Source: Hymenopus coronatus (Eukaryota; Arthropoda; Insecta; Mantodea; Hymenopodidae). From it: a DNA stretch of 64,000 bases. The position numbers and the translations under genes are program-made. Of this stretch, positions 27,301 to 39,300 are shown piece after piece. The notes below the pieces were generated by a model. It did not search any database and had not been told where the DNA came from. It saw only the letters and a program-made list of their open reading frames with translations. The stretch covers positions 98,959,281 to 99,023,280 of the forward strand of contig CM060898.1 in NCBI GenBank assembly GCA_030762935.1, given 5' to 3'. Every line of letters starts with the position of its first letter. Position 1 is the stretch's first letter.

Positions 27301-30300
27301 GTCCGGGGTGCGTGGGAACAAACTCAGAGAGATCAAGTCCCTTCCTGTCCCCTGGACTACTTCTTCGCGTGCATCTCGCCGCGATGAAGTGATTTTAGCG
27401 CGACTGCGTATTGGACACTGCCGTTTTAGCCATGAGTACCTTTTACGTGGGGAAGCCGCACCGCAATGTGCTTCGTGTAACGAGCCTTTGACGCTGCGTC
27501 ATTTTTTATTGGAGTGCCACCTTTATACTGTGCTGCGTGCATCCCTATGTCTGCTTACTGACATCCCCACCCTTCTCGGTGACAATCCTGTATCTTGTGC
27601 CGGACTTTTTAATTTTCTCCGCCGCTGCGGGATGTACAGTAGGGTTTAAATTTTTATCTTGGTTTTATCCTTTTACGACTTTATTTATTTATTTTTTTTT
27701 TTTTTAGTACCTTGTTTTTAATCTGGCTAAGGTAGCCTTTTTATTCTCAAGTTTTAACCCTTGTGTGGTAATTCTGTTTTAGTGGTTTTTATGGCTTTTA
27801 ACTTTTGGCACTTTTAACTACTCTAGGGCGTTAATAACCAATGCAGTTGTGCGCCCTAAAGCCATACTACTACTACTACTGGTTGCTATGTGATTGAAGT
27901 GCCTTTGTTTGTATGGACAAGAGTTAGCAAATTCCTGTATGAGAAAAGTATGTTTTTTAAAGCTGAAACCAAAAACAAGGAATATCTCAAAAACGATCAA
28001 CTCCACGAAAAAAAAGTATGTAACATAAACTGCATGTTTTAACTTGCTCTACATTTTTTGTGTGTTAAGTTTTTGTCCATCTCTTATGGTTTAGTAAGTT
28101 TACAGTTATGTAAAATTCCGTAAAATTCTTCCAGAATAAAGTAGTCTTCAGAGACTATTCCCAAAAATTTCAAAATATACGTTTTATTTGTCAGGTAAAT
28201 ATCTTAAATATGCAATATTTTAATCAAAATTGTTAAAGCCATTTTTGAGAAAATAAAAATTTTCGAAAAAAGTTCCATGTAAAGGGTAGTTTGGGGTTGG
28301 GGGATTTTTCTCAAAATCTTTGTGTCGCATCTCTGGAAGGTAGTAAACTTAAATACCAAGTTTGGTATTTTATCGACTTTTCGTTTTTGAGTTATCATGT
28401 TCACATACACACACGCACGCACACACACACCTTTTCTGAAAATGCTTTTTTATTCTTTTTATATATAGGGGTACCCTAAAATATATATTTCTGGTGAAAT
28501 CTCGGTATCAAATATTTCAGTGGAGGAGTGCACAATACCTTTTCTATACCTATGTACATAGTATGTTTAGAGAAAGTAAAAACAGGATTATCTTGCATTT
28601 GAGTTCATGGTGAATTTTAATAAATAAGGTAATGTAGATAAATTGAAATGAGAATGTGTGTGTGTAGCTAATTCTCTGGGATTAACCATGAAGTCATTCT
28701 CCATTTTGCTTCCCAATATTTGTATGTCATATCTTAGCAATTTTTAAGAGCTGTACATATTGATAAATGTGTCATGTCCATTAGTGTATCTTGTTGGCAG
28801 AATTGGCAATTTGGAGATTGTAAAATGCCAATTTTGTGGAAATGTTTAGTCAAATTGTTTCCAATCATAAGCCTAAGCAACTGCAGTTTTGTATGGTAAT
28901 TCAGGAGTGACAGAGGGCTCATCCAAAAGTAACAAAAGTAAAAATAACACAGTCTGTTCATTAACATATTCTTGCCAACTTTTACAATTTATGCACTAAA
29001 TTTATGGAAGTCGAGTATTCTATTCCTGGTAAGGAAGGCCTATTTTATGGTTTTTTGGGCAACTTAAAAGTGTTGCAGATTTTTCAAAAATATTAATTTC
29101 TATTTCATTGCATTATAACTCTTTTTATGATAGTAATATAGGACTTCTTGTTAGTTTATACCATGTACCATGCTAATAATATACAGTGCCATGATACCCA
29201 GAGCTTATCTGTGTATTTAAGTTCATGATGTTTCCCCTTCACTGGGGTAAAACTTGGATCCTGTAGGATTTAAAATTTTATTGCATCACAAATGATCTCT
29301 AATGATGATCAGCAATGAGCTGTAAATGAGTGCAAACATTCAGTAATAAGCGACTTTATTTATAAAGTCAACTCTCCCTCATAAATTATTTATTTTATTT
29401 TCATGGTGTGGCTGCAGGAAATAATTGTATCTTATTTTTTGACACGTTAAAGTTATAGTTCATGGTATGAAACATAAAAGATGGACGAGAAATTTCTGTG
29501 TAGATTAGGAAGCGTTATTTTTTGCTACCATTTAACACTTATGTCATACGGAAAGAATTTCAGCATGTGAGACAGAAAGAAACTATACTGCCAGGTTTTT
29601 AAGGATTTTTATGAAATGGAATTCCATTTATTTTATACAATAGTTTTGTTCACTTCTTAACATTTAACATTTTAAATGTCATGTTATCACAAAGTTATGC
29701 TTATGGGAAAGTTTTATGGTTTAGGAATTAAATTTTCAGAAGTTTGGCAAGTTCATAGAACTGATAGAATATTTCAGTTGTGCAGAAATAAATATGAATT
29801 GCTGTTATTGGAAATGTTTATTTTTAACCTACATATATAATTGGGATAACAGATCTCCAAACTTTGAGCAAAATATAATAAAGTAAGTTCCTCTCTTGTG
29901 CAGTATTTAACATTTTTAACATTTTTTTTTTGAACCTCAACTGAAGAAGAGGTAAAACGCCCTTGAAACATATGTTTAAAAAAAAAAAAAAAAAATTTAA
30001 GTCAGTTGAGTATCACTATTCCGACTCATTTTCAACTATTATATTTTTATTAAGACTTGTAAACAAAATTCAAACATTTTGCAAATGATCTTTGCTTGCT
30101 GATAGTTAATATCTTTAGGGTAAAACTTTGGTAATTGCAATAGAATATTTGTTTTAAGTCATTCCATTTCCTTGTTGAGGTACTCTTTTGCCTGTGTTTC
30201 ATGGAGCTGCATTAACCTTACACACTTTATTACTAACTTGGTTAAAAATTGGACAAATTTTTTTCACAGTACCCACTGCAGGACCACCAACAACTTCAAC

Positions 30301-33300
30301 AACTGTTGCGCCAGCAGTCACATCTGAGGATATTACACAGATTCCTATCTCATCATCCTCAACGCCACCTACCTCGAATGCTCCTTCTAATACTACGCCC
30401 ACTTCAAACATTCCAGCTGGACCTCCAGAACCACGCTTTAATTACATGGACATCACTGTAACTGGAACAGGAAATATAGCACCTCATATCACAATTAGTG
30501 GGCAGGTGAGTTTTTTAAGTTAACATTATGTTTGCAATATGTGGAAGATTTGATGTGCATTGTTGGAATGACAAAATTGTTGCAGGGCAGAGTATGGTAA
30601 AATCTTAAAATTTTTGGGTTAAAATTATATGTACTCTAGTAACCTAATGGGGTCATTCACAATGAAACTTTGAGATAAGCCTAACATAAGCATAGAAGCT
30701 TGTTTCATGCTATCTTAATGCATCCATTCACATTGGCTGTTATTCACATAAACATGACCATAAATGAGTAACATAAGAATAGAAATTTACAAGCTCCAAG
30801 CTTTTAAGTTTGTCTTCTCCAAACATACTAGACAATATGAGAATGATTCGTAATGAATCCCATCAAGTGTTTATACTACCATCTCTCATTAATATTCCTT
30901 GTTAACACCTTTATATGCAAGTTCACAGGAGAGGAATCACTGGGATATTTATAAAAATCTGATGTGTACCATTCACATGACTTTCTCCATATCCCTGCAA
31001 CAAATTATTCTTAAAAAGCTTATACTTTTATTTACTTTATGCTAATCAGAAAAAAATAGCAGAAATAGTCTAATTACTCGCTTCCTTGTAAGTAGAAGCG
31101 AAATAAGGGACAACAGTAGGTTAAAGTGATAGTCAAAAGCTGGTTGCTATGTCAATGAAGTTCCTTTGTCTATATGGATAGGAGTTGACAAGTTCCTGTA
31201 TGAGAAATGTATACGTTTTTCATAGCAGAAACCAAAAATAGGGAATGTCACAAAAACGACGAACTCCACGAAAAACATGTATATAACATAAATTGTGTGT
31301 TTTAATGTGCTCTACATTTTTTGTGTAGTAAGTTTTTGTCCATCTCTTACAGTTTAGCAGTTATTCAAAATTTAGTAAAATTCATTCAGAATAAACTACT
31401 CTTCAGAGGCTATTCCCAGAAAATTCAAGATATACATTTTATTTGTCAGGTAAACATATTTAATATACAAGATTTTAATCAAAACTGTTAGAGCCATTTG
31501 TGAGAAAATCAAAATTTTCGAAAAAAGTTCCATGTAAAGGGTAGTGTGTGGTGGGGGGATTTTTCTCAAAATCTTCGTGTCGCATCCCTGGAAGATACTA
31601 AACTTAAATACAAAGTTTGGTATTTTATTGACTTTTCGTTTTTGAGTTATCGTGGTCACACACACACACACACACACACGCACGCACATGCGCACACACC
31701 CATGCGGACCTTTTTGTGAAAATGCTTTTTTTGGATATTGGGGACCCTAAAACATATATTTCCGGTGAAATCTTGATATCAAATTTTTTGGTGGAGTGCA
31801 ATACTTTCTCTATACACTATGTACATAGTGCGTATGGAGAAAGTAAAAATTGCAGCAAAAATTGTAATAGATTTTTGGGAGTTGAACATCCTTGAACCAG
31901 TTAGGTGTGCACTCAATTATCTGTTACTTTTAAATTGTCTCTCTTGGGTTTTCATGCCAATACATTTCTCAATACATTCTAATGTAGTTTCTGAAAACAC
32001 ATAATAAACAATTTATATGAGAATTTGAAAATGAATTGTAATACACAAAATTCATCTAAGCAGGTTAGAAAGTTATTGAGCTAGTAATTTACCTATTTTG
32101 CATATGTTGTTTATGCTGCAACAGTCATTGTTCACACTTAATACACACTTAAATCCAGTATTTCTCAGCACCCAATATAGAATGGGATGCTGAGAATCAT
32201 AGCAGTTAAAGAGTGTCCATAAATAATTCACCATTTATATTTTTACACCAGAAACAAAATTATCCAGCATTTACTAATGAATTGCCAAGATAGCAAAATA
32301 TACATCGGACAAATGAGGAGAAATTTGGACATTAGTAAAAAGGAAGACATGAAAAACATCAGATTCAAATACATAGACAAGCCTGCCATTGGTCAGTTTT
32401 GGACAGAGAATCACAATAAATAAGAACCAGAAATAAAATTGAGCAAACACTTAAAACAACCTTAGGAAGTAAACATATGGGAAAACATCTTTATTCATAA
32501 GCAGAAGGGAATCTCATGAATTTTGTGATTTCTGCCATAGATGACATCATCCGTTAACAAACACAAGAGAGAGTGGCACAACTCTTAGCTGGACCAGGCA
32601 CAACTCAGGAGCAAGTCAACAAATTAACTGAAGAAGGGAGGTCGGTCTCTGAAACTAATCCTAAAAAAGATCAACATGTAAATGGAGAATTTTAAAGTGT
32701 TTAAAATTTTGACTCGTTAAGCGATTTCATTATTTTCTTTTGTTTATTCATCTGATGGTTGGTATCTGCCATTATAGGCACTGAACAAAACCAAATCTAT
32801 TAACAGTGCCAAACCAGTAAAAATATAAGTAATTGTCAAAACTCTAGAAATTTTGGTTGATTTCTGACCAAGAGCTCAGTTGCGATGTGCTTGTTGACCC
32901 CAGGTCAGTCCTATACAGTCTTTCATGAAAACGAATCTCTTTAAATATTAGGCTGCACATTTAAGAATACAGTATTTAAAAGCATGTTTGAGGTGAAACA
33001 TTATGTTAAGCCCAATGCTTAAAATTAAAATTTCACCACACCCTGCCATTTATTTTTGTGCGTGAATTTGTGATAGATTGTTAAAGTAGTTTCAATATAA
33101 TGTTAGTATGCATTTTATGCTACTAAAAAAATTAATGGAATTGTCTCTTTCAGGTTTCTTTATTTCAGACTCATCCACAGTTAAAGCAGTTTGTTCGTCC
33201 AGCTGTTGAAAGGGCAATACAAGAATGGATTCATCCAGTAGTGGATCGATCTATCAAAATTGCTTTGACAACATGTGAACAAATTGTTAAAAAAGATTTT

Positions 33301-36300
33301 GCCCTTGATCCAGATGAATCAAGAATGAGGGCTGCTGCACACCATATGGTGCGAAATCTTACTGCTGGCATGGCAATGATAACTTGCCGGGATCAGTTGC
33401 TTGTTTCAATAAGCACAAACTTAAAATCAACTTTCATGGCAGCATTGATGGTAAGAACTCATTTCATACTTGTCTATGGTCTTTAAATAGAAACTGTTAC
33501 TTTTTTTGAATGGATTTTTAATAGAGAAATTATCTAGCATGCATGTGCAATGTGCATAGATAGAGAAGGTATTGTATTCCACCCAAAAATACATCTTTTG
33601 AGGATCCCTGAATAAAAAATAAATGTAAGCTAGAATTAACATTTCTTTTTCTTTTCATTCATTCATTTTAAATTGGCAGCCCTCTGAGTGACTGGTTTTA
33701 CTGTGTGTAATGTTCTGAATCAGGGATTCTGGTAAACTAAGTGATTCATAGATGATGCCTGACAAGAAAACAATGCTTTTAATTAGCAAACAATAAAGGA
33801 ATGGTGATTACACTTTTTAACCTGAGAACTACTTGGGCATAATGAGAGATGAGCCACTTGTTAATTTTATTTCTACCACCCATACACTTTGTTGCTAAAT
33901 CTTACTTCCATGGAATAGCACTTTGATTGATCTTCAACTTGCTCATTATAAATGAAGTTTTTATCTAAAGTGTATGACAAACATAGTGGAATATGCTCAT
34001 AAATATTACAAAACCACTGGCCTGAATGTTATGCAACAGCAAGTTCTCTATAAGTTTATGTTGAAGCAGATTGTTTTCTGAAAGAAATTAATTTGAACTA
34101 ATGCCGCCAAAAAAAAAAAAGAGAGAGAGAGTTAGATATTACTAAGATGGTTTTGAAATCCTCCAATCCCCCCCCCCCCCAATGCATAGCTTTAGTTTGA
34201 AGAATTTATTTGATAATTATGAGGCTGTTAATCTGGTTTAGAGGATTTAGATGTGATTTAGATCGAAGTTGTGCTTGTGAGAATTGGCAAACTGACAAAT
34301 AAATTTCATATTGCTGCAAAATTATTAGAGTTTGCTTGATGTGGGAAAATTTCATGTGTGAGTTTCAGAAAATTGATAAGTATGCAGTTTTAGTTCCCAG
34401 CTCGGACAGGGAATTTCTTAATTGTGGAAAATATACTAGTGTCCAAGGCTGAAAATAGTGCAGCTGTTTCATTCCCAAGTTGTGTAGGACAATGATAAAA
34501 CATTGCAGTATCACAATAATTAATTTGTCCTTCATCAAAGCATGATTACTACCACAGCATATCCTGAAGTAGTTGTGTCTTCTGGCAGAAGACTGACATT
34601 ATTGCCACATTTAGTCACTCTATTTCATGGTTTACCACTTCGGTGTTTTCTATTCCAAAAGCATGAATTTGTTAACGTGGATTAAGTTAAGCATTTGAGT
34701 GTTGTAAGACTAAAGAATTTTTTTGAAACTCCTTATAGGGAGCAACACCACAGCAGAAGGAGCTTGCTGAACAGACTGCAAATATCGCTGCTCAGGACAA
34801 TATGGAATTAGCCTGTGCATTCATTCAGAAAACTGCTATTGAGAAAGCCATTCCAGAAATTGATAAACGTTTAGGAAATGTAAGTACTACTATCTTTGAA
34901 ATTGCAAAATGCTGATGCTCCTATTAATATGCGCAAAAGGAGAACTTATAAGCGGGATAGGAAAAATTATTTATGAAACAGGGAAAAAAAACAGCCATGA
35001 TTCAAAATGCAAGTATGAACTTACAGCCTTTTATTTTTTATTTTATATTTTATTTATTTATCCCCCCTCTTAAAATATTTACATTAAAACTCATGTCAAT
35101 TTCAATTCTCAGAATAGAGTTTTCCAAGTTCTTAAACACTTAATTTGGAAGTCGTGTAAAAATATAAAGTTTATTTATAATTAAGGATTTCACAGAGAAC
35201 CTGAGTGGCTAAGAGCATTTATGGTGGGAAATAGGTCATGCCCTTGTGAACTAAGTCTTCTGACAAACATTATACTGATAAATAATTTTTCCAATAATAA
35301 AATGGCCCTAGGGATTTTTTACAAGTAGGTTTAAACCTATATTTAATGTAAACTGGTTTATGAGAGGATTTAAATGAGAAATGATTCTCTCCAAACTGGT
35401 TTAATTAAGATCTAAGTTAAAGTTTTGTTTAGGCAGGTTTAACCCTTAGTTTGACTTGTATCTTTCAAAATAGTATGAGTAATAATCCTGGATTTCCATT
35501 TGAAAAATAAATGAATAGATGCTTACTTCATGTAATATAAATATTCCCTTAATTTTTTTAGGAGTTTGATCTTCGTAAGCATGCACGTAGTGAAGGAAGA
35601 CGTTACTGTGATCCAATTCCTCTAACTTACCAAGCAGAACGCATGCCAGAACATATAAGGCTCAAAGTTGGTGGAGTGACACCACAACAAATGGCTGTAT
35701 ATGAAGAGTTTGCCCGTAACATTCCTGGCTTTCTGCCACTCACAGAAAGAGATGCTGCCCTCTTCATCCCAAAAACTGTAACGGTAATATAATCAGTAGA
35801 TAACTATATTCTAAATCTTAGCTTTAATGGTTATATTATATAAAAATTGTCGTATTTCTGTTAATAGGAAACAAGCACATCTGCATATCAAAATCCTGGT
35901 CCATCACAATTGGTAAGTCAAGCTTAAAATCGTATAAGTGTTAAATTAAAATTTATCATGAAGTGTTCTATCATTGTGTTACTATTTCAGGCTACTTACT
36001 GCACTGATGAACTTGGTTCAATGATGGAAAAACTCTCAAATGAATTGGAACATGTTCTTCAGAACTTAATGAGTTCGCAAGCTATAATGACATCAAACAA
36101 TTGCCAAGTTGGTAGTTTGCACAACTTGCTGGAGGCATTAATTATAGCAAAGAAGTCCAGGGATGGCATGTCAGCAGCAACTTTGCTGCAAAAGGTAACC
36201 ATTATATTTTAATGAAGTATTGGCAGAATTTATAACTGTGATTGTCTTTTCTCGTTATTTATAAATTTTTTTTCTCTTAATCTCTTTCTCTCTCTTTTCC

Positions 36301-39300
36301 ATTATATTTCGTAACTAATAGTAATGCTTTTTGTGTCTTAGACTAAAATGTATAATTTATTAATTTTGGAATGTTAATCCCCCATGAAGTTATAAGAAAT
36401 AAAAACATTAACCATAGAGAGGCATGCAATTGTGCTTGGGAAATTTGTTTTTAAAAAATGACAATTTTCGAAAGCTCTAGTTTTCTTTTAGTCGGTATAA
36501 ATTTGTGCTGATTTCTTGTTCTACCTCTCTCTAGATGAATTATGAGAATGGGATATAAATTGCAGAATCTCTGTGATATTCACCTAAGTACTGGAAAAAC
36601 AACTAAAACAGAATTTGAACCTGGGCTTGCAAAATGAGACACAAAATCCTTGATCCATGAACCTGGACTTGGAGAATGAGACCCAAAAACCTTGAGCCAT
36701 TTAAGCATTTGGAGCTATAATGTTAAAACAGAATGCTGAGAAATACATTGAACTTTTATCAAACTGTTAGTTTATCCACAGGAGGAAAAAAATTATATAA
36801 ATGCTAATTTTAACACATGCTACAGAACTCAAATGGTCTACATTTGCTAGGATTCTTGTAGGTATTATGTTCACTAGTACATCTTATCTGCCCAAGTTCC
36901 AACAAGAGGGAGTATGCAATTTCATTGGTTATTCTCACACATATATGTCATCAGTAACATTTCTATCATATTCTCTGAACACATACAGCTCATAAACATT
37001 TTAGTAATAAACCTAAACTTCCACTTCAAAATATGATTTCAAATTTTTACATGTTCAAATTATATGAAAAAAATGTTCAGCATTATCTTCCAGCAGCTCT
37101 TCACTAAAATGATTAACAGCTATTTGTAGTTGTGTTAATAAAGGTAAACAAATAATCAGCAATAATTTCAATGTTTTTTTATAATTGCAAGGTTATTATC
37201 TTGGCATTTGTAGTTAGGGCATATTAACAGTGTTCTTATCTTGACATAAATATTCTCCCACATACACAAGGAGTATGTATACTGTTATCTCCTCTGATAA
37301 GATGTGTTATTGATAAATGCAAATGTACAATAAGATCCAAATAGTATATTCATTTTAAAATAAGAAATATAAGTAAATGTGAAATTTAGTAAAAACCACA
37401 AAAATGACAAATGTTTTAACAATTAAAATTTAGTTGAGTCGATTTTGTAACACTACATCACTTACTTTTTTATTTCGGAAAACATGTTTCAGAAGCCATG
37501 TGTTTCCATTGTCAATTCCTTTGGTCGACTACCGGTATTGCTTGCTGTGGTGGTTGTCTCTGTCCCTGGTGGTGGTTTGATGAACTTCTGGATGAGTAGA
37601 TCGCCTGGCGGGATTTCAAAATTGAAAACCCGGTTCTTGTTTTTCCAAATATATATGTTTTCCCAAACTTTTAATTCTGTCTTCCTTGTGATGTTTTTGA
37701 GGATTTTTGGACTTCTATTTATAGTGTGTTTCTCTTTCCAAAAATGCCAAGCTACTGCAGATTTTTCTTCTTGTTTGAGTTTAATATTTCTGTGGTGTTC
37801 TTTTGCCCTGGTTTTTATATTTCTTTTTGATTGGCCGATGTAGATTTTTTCACAGTCATTACAGCTGAACTGATATATTCCTGGTTTGTTTTCTTGTGGG
37901 ATATCATCTTTTAATTTGGAATTTAAAATGTTTTTTATAGAGTAATTGTTTTTAGGGGCTAGAATGATGTTATGTCTTTTGAAGATCCTCTGGAATTTGT
38001 AGAAAGTTGTAGGGTGGTATGTAAACTTCTTGTAGATCTTGTTTTCTTTCTGGTTTTGAGTGAGTGTGCTGACTTCTTTAATTCTCTTTCTATTTTTGGC
38101 TTTATTAACTTTTTTGTACACCAGTTCTGCCCGAAATCCATTCTCTGTAGCTATGTCCAAAATTTTATTAAGTTCACATTGGTATTCTGTTTTTCCCATA
38201 AAAAACAAAAAACCAGAATACCAATGTGAACTTAATAAAATTTTGGACATAGCTACAGAGAATGGATTTCGGGCAGAACTGGTGTACAAAAAAGTTAATA
38301 AAGCCAAAAATAGAAAGAGAATTAAAGAAGTCAGCACACTCACTCAAAACCAGAAAGAAAACAAGATCTACAAGAAGTTTACATACCACCCTACAACTTT
38401 CTACAAATTCCAGAGGATCTTCAAAAGACATAACATCATTCTAGCCCCTAAAAACAATTACTCTATAAAAAACATTTTAAATTCCAAATTAAAAGATGAT
38501 ATCCCACAAGAAAACAAACCAGGAATATATCAGTTCAGCTGTAATGACTGTGAAAAAATCTACATCGGCCAAACAAAAAGAAATATAAAAACCAGGGCAA
38601 AAGAACACCACAGAAATATTAAACTCAAACAAGAAGAAAAATCTGCAGTAGCTTGGCATTTTTGGAAAGAGAAACACACTATAAATAGAAGTCCAAAAAT
38701 CCTCAAAAACATCACAAGGAAGACAGAATTAAAAGTTTGGGAAAACATATATATTTGGAAAAACAAGAACCGGGTTTTCAATTTTGAAATCCCGCCAGGC
38801 GATCTACTCATCCAGAAGTTCATCAAACCACCACCAGGGACAGAGACAACCACCACAGCAAGCAATACCGGTAGTCGACCAAAGGAATTGACAATGGAAG
38901 CACATGGCTTCTGAAACATGTTTTCCGAAATAAAAAAGTAAGTGATGTAGTGTTACAAAATCGACTCAACTAAATTTTAATTGTTAAAACACATCACTGT
39001 CTCAAAGTCCACCATATATCAGGACAAATGTTTTGTTTTTTAAATTTCTGTTACAGTTATAACTTGTAATTTTAGCTATACAATTAGATTTGTAGCAACA
39101 ACAATTTTAAACCCACTAGTGGCTTTAAAATTGCATTGAGCATTCAACTCCATTTTTCTCAAGTCTTGCGCCCCTCTCCACTATTCAAAATAGTCGTTGG
39201 GTTACAGTTTACATCTTAATATCTGTGAAATTTTCAAGAGAGCTTTAGGAATAATGGATTAAGTATCATTTTGTACTAGTGAAAAAAAATTGGTTGAAAT

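Larger units (their letters stand above)
21943..27878 (+). mobile_element. Near full-length I-type non-LTR retrotransposon (LINE with RNase H)
   Basis: 5.94-kb element bounded by the 14-bp target duplication CTGGTTGCTATGTG (21929-21942 and 27879-27892). Order: 5' UTR (21943-22730, GC-rich, starting CCCCCCAGGGG), ORF1 with three zinc knuckles, ORF2 with endonuclease, RT and RNase H, a 3' UTR with a T-rich stretch near 27690, and a short (TAC)n tail. RNase H after the RT and a zinc-knuckle ORF1 place it in the I superfamily (I or Nimb-like). It is more GC-rich than the surrounding intron. ORF2 carries two stops and two frameshifts, so this copy is inactive though young. Confidence 0.9.
21741..28585 (+). 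repeat. Dispersed repeat DR-A (sense), split by an I-type LINE
   Basis: DR-A left part 21741-21942 starts ATCTGATGCGTTCCATTCAC, ACTTTCTCTACAT. The right part 27893-28585 continues with the sequence found uninterrupted at 31149-31855, ending CTATGTACATAGTATGTTTAG then AGAAAGTAAAA. A (CA)n patch lies near 28408-28430. The LINE sits between, with a 14-bp duplication of DR-A sequence at each edge. Confidence 0.8.
37413..38990. mobile_element. Penelope-like element palindrome: two 777-bp head-to-head arms
   Basis: Arm 37413-38189 and arm 38214-38990 are inverted copies of equal length around a 24-bp spacer. Their coding parts differ at only a handful of positions. Each arm is a 5'-truncated PLE 3' end: the segment after the RT, the GIY-YIG endonuclease, a Pro/Thr-rich tail, then the 3' end GCTTCTGAAACATG, TTTTCCGAAATAAAAAAGTA and TGTAGTGTTACAAAATCGAC. 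Flanking sequence on the right (ACATCACTGTCTCAAAGTCC…ATATATCAGGAC) recurs inverted at 49671-49710, so it is part of the element. Lies in the intron between CNOT1 exons 12 and 13. Confidence 0.88.

Noticed and set aside
28408..31700. (CA)n tracts as independent microsatellites or Z-DNA elements
   Set aside because: They sit at the same position of DR-A in both copies, so they are part of that repeat.
38060..38189. Hydrophobic N-terminus ([20 protein letters not shown]) of the PLE frame, which looks like a signal peptide
   Set aside because: This part lies in the opposite arm and is just its antisense; the PLE frame proper starts after the spacer.
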